Source: Hyphomicrobiales bacterium
Lineage (GTDB): Bacteria > Pseudomonadota > Alphaproteobacteria > Rhizobiales > Rhizobiaceae
NCBI GenBank assembly: GCA_900468625.1
Contig: UBUL01000018.1
Coordinates: forward strand, 486,955 to 550,954
Length of the DNA: 64,000 nucleotides
Direction: 5' to 3'
The notes under the pieces are model-generated. The model was not told where the DNA came from, made no database searches, and saw only the letters and a list, made by a program, of their open reading frames with translations. Of the stretch, positions 60,939-64,000 are shown one piece after another (positions within the stretch are counted from its first letter, which is position 1; each line of letters opens with the position of its first letter). A program made the translations under genes and the position numbers.

Positions 60939-61613
60939 ATGAACCCCGATGTCAAAATTTGTGGTCTGAAGACGCCGGAAGCGGTGGATCGTGCTCTGGA
61001 GCGCGGCGCCACCCATATTGGCTTTATCTTCTTCGAAAAGAGCCCGCGCTATATCGAGCCTGATCTCGCCGGCGCGCTCGCCGAGCGTGCCCGCGGCAAG
61101 GCGCAGGTCGTTGCCGTCACGGTCGATCCGACGAATGACGATCTCGATGAGATCATGGCGCTGGTGAAGCCGGATATGCTGCAGCTTCATGGCAACGAAA
61201 GTCCGGAGCGTGTGCTGACCATCAAGGCGGTCCACAACGTGCCGGTCATGAAAGCCATGTCGGTGCGCGATGCGGACGATCTGAAGCGGGTCGAATCCTA
61301 TATCGGCATTGCCGACCGTTTCCTCTTCGATGCCAAGCCGCCGGCCGGCTCTGTGCTGCCGGGCGGAAACGGCGTATCCTTCGATTGGAGCCTGATGAGC
61401 TGGCTCGATGATCGCGTGGATTACATGCTTTCAGGCGGCGTCAACAAGGACAATGTCGCCGAGGCGCTTGCTTCCACCAAGGCCAGCGGCATCGATCTTT
61501 CCTCCGCCCTCGAGAGTTCGCCGGGCGTGAAGGATCTTGGCAAGATCGACCAGTTTTTCGACGCTTTTGCAGAAGCATGCCTGCCGGAACCGGCAGCAGG
61601 GAGTAGAAAGTGA
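60939..61613 (+). CDS. trpF: Phosphoribosylanthranilate isomerase
   Basis: TrpF isomerises PRA to CdRP in tryptophan synthesis. The 224-residue TIM barrel starts [39 protein letters not shown], with the catalytic Cys in KICGL. It has [30 protein letters not shown] with the catalytic Asp, and [12 protein letters not shown] with [12 protein letters not shown] (phosphate loop). ATG 60939 lacks a clear Shine-Dalgarno. Its TGA overlaps the GTG start of trpB. Confidence 0.95.
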   Translation: MNPDVKICGLKTPEAVDRALERGATHIGFIFFEKSPRYIEPDLAGALAERARGKAQVVAVTVDPTNDDLDEIMALVKPDMLQLHGNESPERVLTIKAVHNVPVMKAMSVRDADDLKRVESYIGIADRFLFDAKPPAGSVLPGGNGVSFDWSLMSWLDDRVDYMLSGGVNKDNVAEALASTKASGIDLSSALESSPGVKDLGKIDQFFDAFAEACLPEPAAGSRK

Positions 61614-62824
61614 ACCAGACGCTTAAACCCAATTCCTTCCGCTCCGGCCCCGATGAAGACGGCCGTTTCGGTATTTATGGCGGCCGTTTCGTTGCCGAAA
61701 CGCTCATGCCGCTGATCCTGGACCTGCAGGAGGAATGGAATAAGGCGAAGGACGATCCGGCCTTCCAGGCGGAGCTGAAGGATCTCGGCACGCATTATAT
61801 TGGCCGTCCGAGCCCGCTCTATTTCGCCGAGCGCCTGACGGCGGAGCTTGGCGGCGCCAAGATCTATTTCAAGCGCGAAGAGCTGAACCACACCGGCTCG
61901 CACAAGATCAACAACTGCATCGGCCAGATCCTGCTTGCCAAGCGCATGGGCAAGACCCGCATCATCGCCGAAACCGGCGCGGGCCAGCATGGCGTCGCGT
62001 CGGCGACGGTCGCCGCCCGCTTCGGCCTGCCTTGCGTCGTCTACATGGGCGCGACCGATGTCGAGCGCCAGGCGCCGAACGTCTTCCGCATGAAGCTCTT
62101 GGGTGCCGAGGTCATTCCGGTGACGGCCGGCAGCGGCACGCTCAAGGACGCGATGAACGAAGCGCTGCGCGACTGGGTCACCAATGTCGACGACACCTAC
62201 TACCTGATCGGTACGGCTGCCGGTCCGCATCCCTATCCGGAAATGGTCCGCGATTTCCAGGCCGTGATCGGCACCGAAGCCCGCGCGCAGATTCTGGAGG
62301 CCGAAGGCCGGCTGCCGGATCTCGTCATTGCGGCCGTCGGCGGCGGCTCGAATGCCATCGGCATCTTCCATCCCTTCCTCGATGACGAAGGCGTCAAGAT
62401 CGTCGGCGTCGAAGCCGGCGGCAAGGGGCTGCAGGGCGACGAGCATTGTGCTTCCATCACCGCCGGCTCGCCGGGCGTGCTGCATGGCAACCGCACCTAC
62501 CTGCTGCAGGACGGCGACGGCCAGATCAAGGAAGGCCATTCCATCTCGGCCGGCCTCGATTATCCCGGCATCGGCCCGGAACATTCCTGGCTGAACGATA
62601 TCGGCCGCGCCGAATATGTGCCGATCATGGACCATGAAGCGCTGGAAGCCTTCCAGATGCTGACGCGCCTCGAAGGCATCATCCCGGCGCTGGAGCCGAG
62701 CCATGCGCTCGCCGAAGTCATCAAGCGCGCCCCGAAGATGGGCAAGGACGAGATCATCCTGATGAACCTCTCCGGCCGCGGCGACAAGGACATCTTCACC
62801 GTCGGCAAGATTCTGGGAATGTGA
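61610..62824 (+). CDS. trpB: Tryptophan synthase beta chain
   Basis: TrpB joins indole and serine to make tryptophan with PLP. The 404-residue product has [38 protein letters not shown], the PLP-binding Lys99 in [42 protein letters not shown], and the phosphate loop [11 protein letters not shown]. The GTG start overlaps the trpF stop (GTGA) and trpA follows after 10 bp, so trpFBA is one operon. Confidence 0.98.
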   Translation: MNQTLKPNSFRSGPDEDGRFGIYGGRFVAETLMPLILDLQEEWNKAKDDPAFQAELKDLGTHYIGRPSPLYFAERLTAELGGAKIYFKREELNHTGSHKINNCIGQILLAKRMGKTRIIAETGAGQHGVASATVAARFGLPCVVYMGATDVERQAPNVFRMKLLGAEVIPVTAGSGTLKDAMNEALRDWVTNVDDTYYLIGTAAGPHPYPEMVRDFQAVIGTEARAQILEAEGRLPDLVIAAVGGGSNAIGIFHPFLDDEGVKIVGVEAGGKGLQGDEHCASITAGSPGVLHGNRTYLLQDGDGQIKEGHSISAGLDYPGIGPEHSWLNDIGRAEYVPIMDHEALEAFQMLTRLEGIIPALEPSHALAEVIKRAPKMGKDEIILMNLSGRGDKDIFTVGKILGM

Positions 62825-62834
62825 GTTAGACGCC

Positions 62835-63674
62835 ATGACCGCACGTATGGACAAACGCTTCGCCGCTTTGAAGGCTGAAGGCCGCCCGGCACTCGTCACC
62901 TATTTCATGGGCGGCGATCCCGATTACGAAACCTCGCTCGGCATCATGAAGGCACTGCCGGAAGCCGGCGCCGATGTCATCGAACTCGGCATGCCCTTCT
63001 CCGACCCCATGGCCGACGGCCCGGCGATCCAGCTTGCCGGCCAGCGCGCCTTGAAGGCCGGCCAGACGCTGAAGAAGACGCTGCAGCTCGCCGCCGATTT
63101 CCGGAAAGTCGATGCCGATACGCCGATCGTGATGATGGGCTATTATAATCCCATCTACATCTACGGCGTCGAAAAGTTCCTCGACGACGCGATCGCCGCC
63201 GGTATCGACGGCCTGATCGTCGTCGACCTGCCGCCGGAAATGGATGACGAACTTTGCATTCCGGCGATCCGCAAGGGCATCAACTTCATCCGCCTGGCGA
63301 CGCCGACCACCGACGACAAGCGCCTGCCGACCGTTCTGAAGAACACGACCGGCTTCGTCTATTACGTCTCGATGAACGGCATCACCGGTTCGGCCCTGCC
63401 GGATCCGTCGCTGGTTTCGGGCGCCGTCAAGCGCATCAAGCAGCACACCGAACTGCCCGTCTGCGTCGGCTTTGGCGTCAAGACGGCCGAGCATGCCAAG
63501 CTCATCGGCGCTGCCGCTGACGGCGTCGTCGTCGGCACCGCCATCGTCAACCAGATCGCTACCAGCCTCAATAAGGATGGCAAGGCGACCGCCGATACCA
63601 TCCAGGCTGTTGCGACCCTGGTGCGCGGTCTGTCGACAGGCACTCGTTCCGCCCGCCTTGTTGCCGCCGAATAG
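62835..63674 (+). CDS. trpA: Tryptophan synthase alpha chain
   Basis: TrpA cleaves indole-3-glycerol phosphate and channels indole to TrpB. The 279-residue TIM barrel has the catalytic Glu in [31 protein letters not shown] [20 protein letters not shown], the catalytic Asp in [13 protein letters not shown], and [30 protein letters not shown] with the phosphate loop. It is the last gene of trpFBA; a stable stem-loop follows. Confidence 0.98.
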   Translation: MTARMDKRFAALKAEGRPALVTYFMGGDPDYETSLGIMKALPEAGADVIELGMPFSDPMADGPAIQLAGQRALKAGQTLKKTLQLAADFRKVDADTPIVMMGYYNPIYIYGVEKFLDDAIAAGIDGLIVVDLPPEMDDELCIPAIRKGINFIRLATPTTDDKRLPTVLKNTTGFVYYVSMNGITGSALPDPSLVSGAVKRIKQHTELPVCVGFGVKTAEHAKLIGAAADGVVVGTAIVNQIATSLNKDGKATADTIQAVATLVRGLSTGTRSARLVAAE

Positions 63675-63689
63675 TTTCCCCATATAGGC

Positions 63690-63722
63690 CTTTCCCTCAA
63701 TCCCCTGCGGATTGAGGGAAAA
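63690..63722 (+). terminator. Stem-loop between trpA and accD
   Basis: CTTTCCCTCAATCC / GGATTGAGGGAAAAG forms a 14 bp stem with a 5 bp loop. It is followed by CCCTA rather than a T tract, so it may be an incomplete terminator or an mRNA-stability element; read-through into accD is possible. Confidence 0.55.
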
Positions 63723-63784
63723 GCCCTATGGGCATTTGGTGACGACTGGGATATCGATACATTCGGTCGATTAGGAGTTTCGAA

Positions 63785-64000
63785 TTGAACTGGATCACGA
63801 ACTACGTCCGCCCGCGGATCAATTCCATGCTGGGCCGTCGCGAGGTTCCGGAGAATCTCTGGATCAAGTGCCCGGAAACGGGCGAAATGGTCTTCCACAA
63901 GGATCTGGAAGAGAACAAGTGGGTCATCCCCGCGTCCGGTTTCCATATGAAGATGCCGGCCAAAGCCCGCCTTGCCGATCTCTTCGACAATGGCGAATAC
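63785..64000 (+). CDS. accD: Acetyl-CoA carboxylase carboxyltransferase subunit beta, 5' part
   Basis: AccD is the beta subunit of acetyl-CoA carboxyltransferase in fatty acid synthesis. The frame starts at TTG 63785, after TAGGAG, and runs off the right edge with 72 codons seen. [54 protein letters not shown] is the AccD N-terminus. The typical zinc-ribbon is reduced to one visible Cys here ([10 protein letters not shown]), as in many alphaproteobacterial AccD. Placement after trpFBA is normal for rhizobia. Confidence 0.93.
   Translation, partial: MNWITNYVRPRINSMLGRREVPENLWIKCPETGEMVFHKDLEENKWVIPASGFHMKMPAKARLADLFDNGEY

Overview
This 64 kb window is chromosomal DNA of a rhizobial alphaproteobacterium, most likely Rhizobium or a close relative in the Rhizobiaceae. 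The evidence is high GC with strongly GC-biased third codon positions, the conserved alphaproteobacterial gene order around the replication origin (leuS-lptE-holA-parB-parA-rsmG-mnmG-mnmE-rho-hemJ-hemE / ppsR-maf-aroE-coaE-dnaQ-secB-fxsA-timA-mltA-smr-gyrB), a 180 kDa-class NAD-glutamate dehydrogenase, and several families of short palindromic intergenic repeats of the kind known from rhizobia. Almost every gene is a housekeeping gene. I see no prophage, insertion sequence, CRISPR array, rRNA or tRNA.

Layout. 1-7.6 kb: tail of a sugar isomerase, a hairpin-rich gap, leuB, a PAP2 phosphatase, an ArsR-type regulator with an SDR oxidoreductase, dps, asd and a lytic transglycosylase. 7.6-15.8 kb: carbonic anhydrase and pyridoxal kinase (minus strand), the 1596-residue NAD-glutamate dehydrogenase and an Atg22-type MFS transporter. 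15.8-22 kb: a minus-strand run htpX-rsmB-heparinase-like-purH, with an SDHAF4-like gene divergent from htpX. 22-26 kb: a MITE-like palindromic element, acs, the TrcR/DUF1013 regulator and yggS. 26-39.6 kb: leuS-lptE-holA on the plus strand, then parB, parA, rsmG, mnmG, mnmE, rho, hemJ and hemE on the minus strand. 39.56-39.96 kb: the probable chromosomal origin, between divergent hemE and ppsR, with DnaA boxes. 40-50.5 kb: ppsR, maf, aroE, coaE, dnaQ, then secB and fxsA (minus), then timA-mltA-smr-xre and gyrB. 50.5-60.8 kb: a more accessory stretch with nitroreductase, DUF2218, glutathionyl-hydroquinone reductase, aromatic amino acid decarboxylase-like, FAH-family hydrolase, PHB depolymerase, DUF2852, a metallopeptidase, and an HxlR regulator divergent from an SDR and a quinone-reductase-like gene. 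60.9-64 kb: trpF-trpB-trpA and the start of accD.

How it fits together. The centre of the window is a replication and segregation locus. The hemE/ppsR gap has a perfect DnaA box and several near-matches. Four ParB-binding parS sites lie within about 7 kb of it, at 32998, 34996, 35038 and 41416, and parA and parB themselves are 7-9 kb to the left. The parS sites are worked into coding sequence. Two are the identical 16-mer TGATTCACGTGAAACA, whose first three bases are the stop codon of mnmE and of maf. Two are read in the same frame, giving Ser-Arg-Glu-Thr near the N-termini of RsmG and AroE. Other structure not explained by genes: three copies of a ~102 bp two-hairpin element (one inverted, with a covarying stem), two copies of a second ~65 bp element, three hairpins in the gap before leuB, and a 249 bp element with 34 bp imperfect terminal inverted repeats downstream of acs. 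I found no convincing new multigene system; the parS/stop-codon arrangement and the repeat families are the most notable features.
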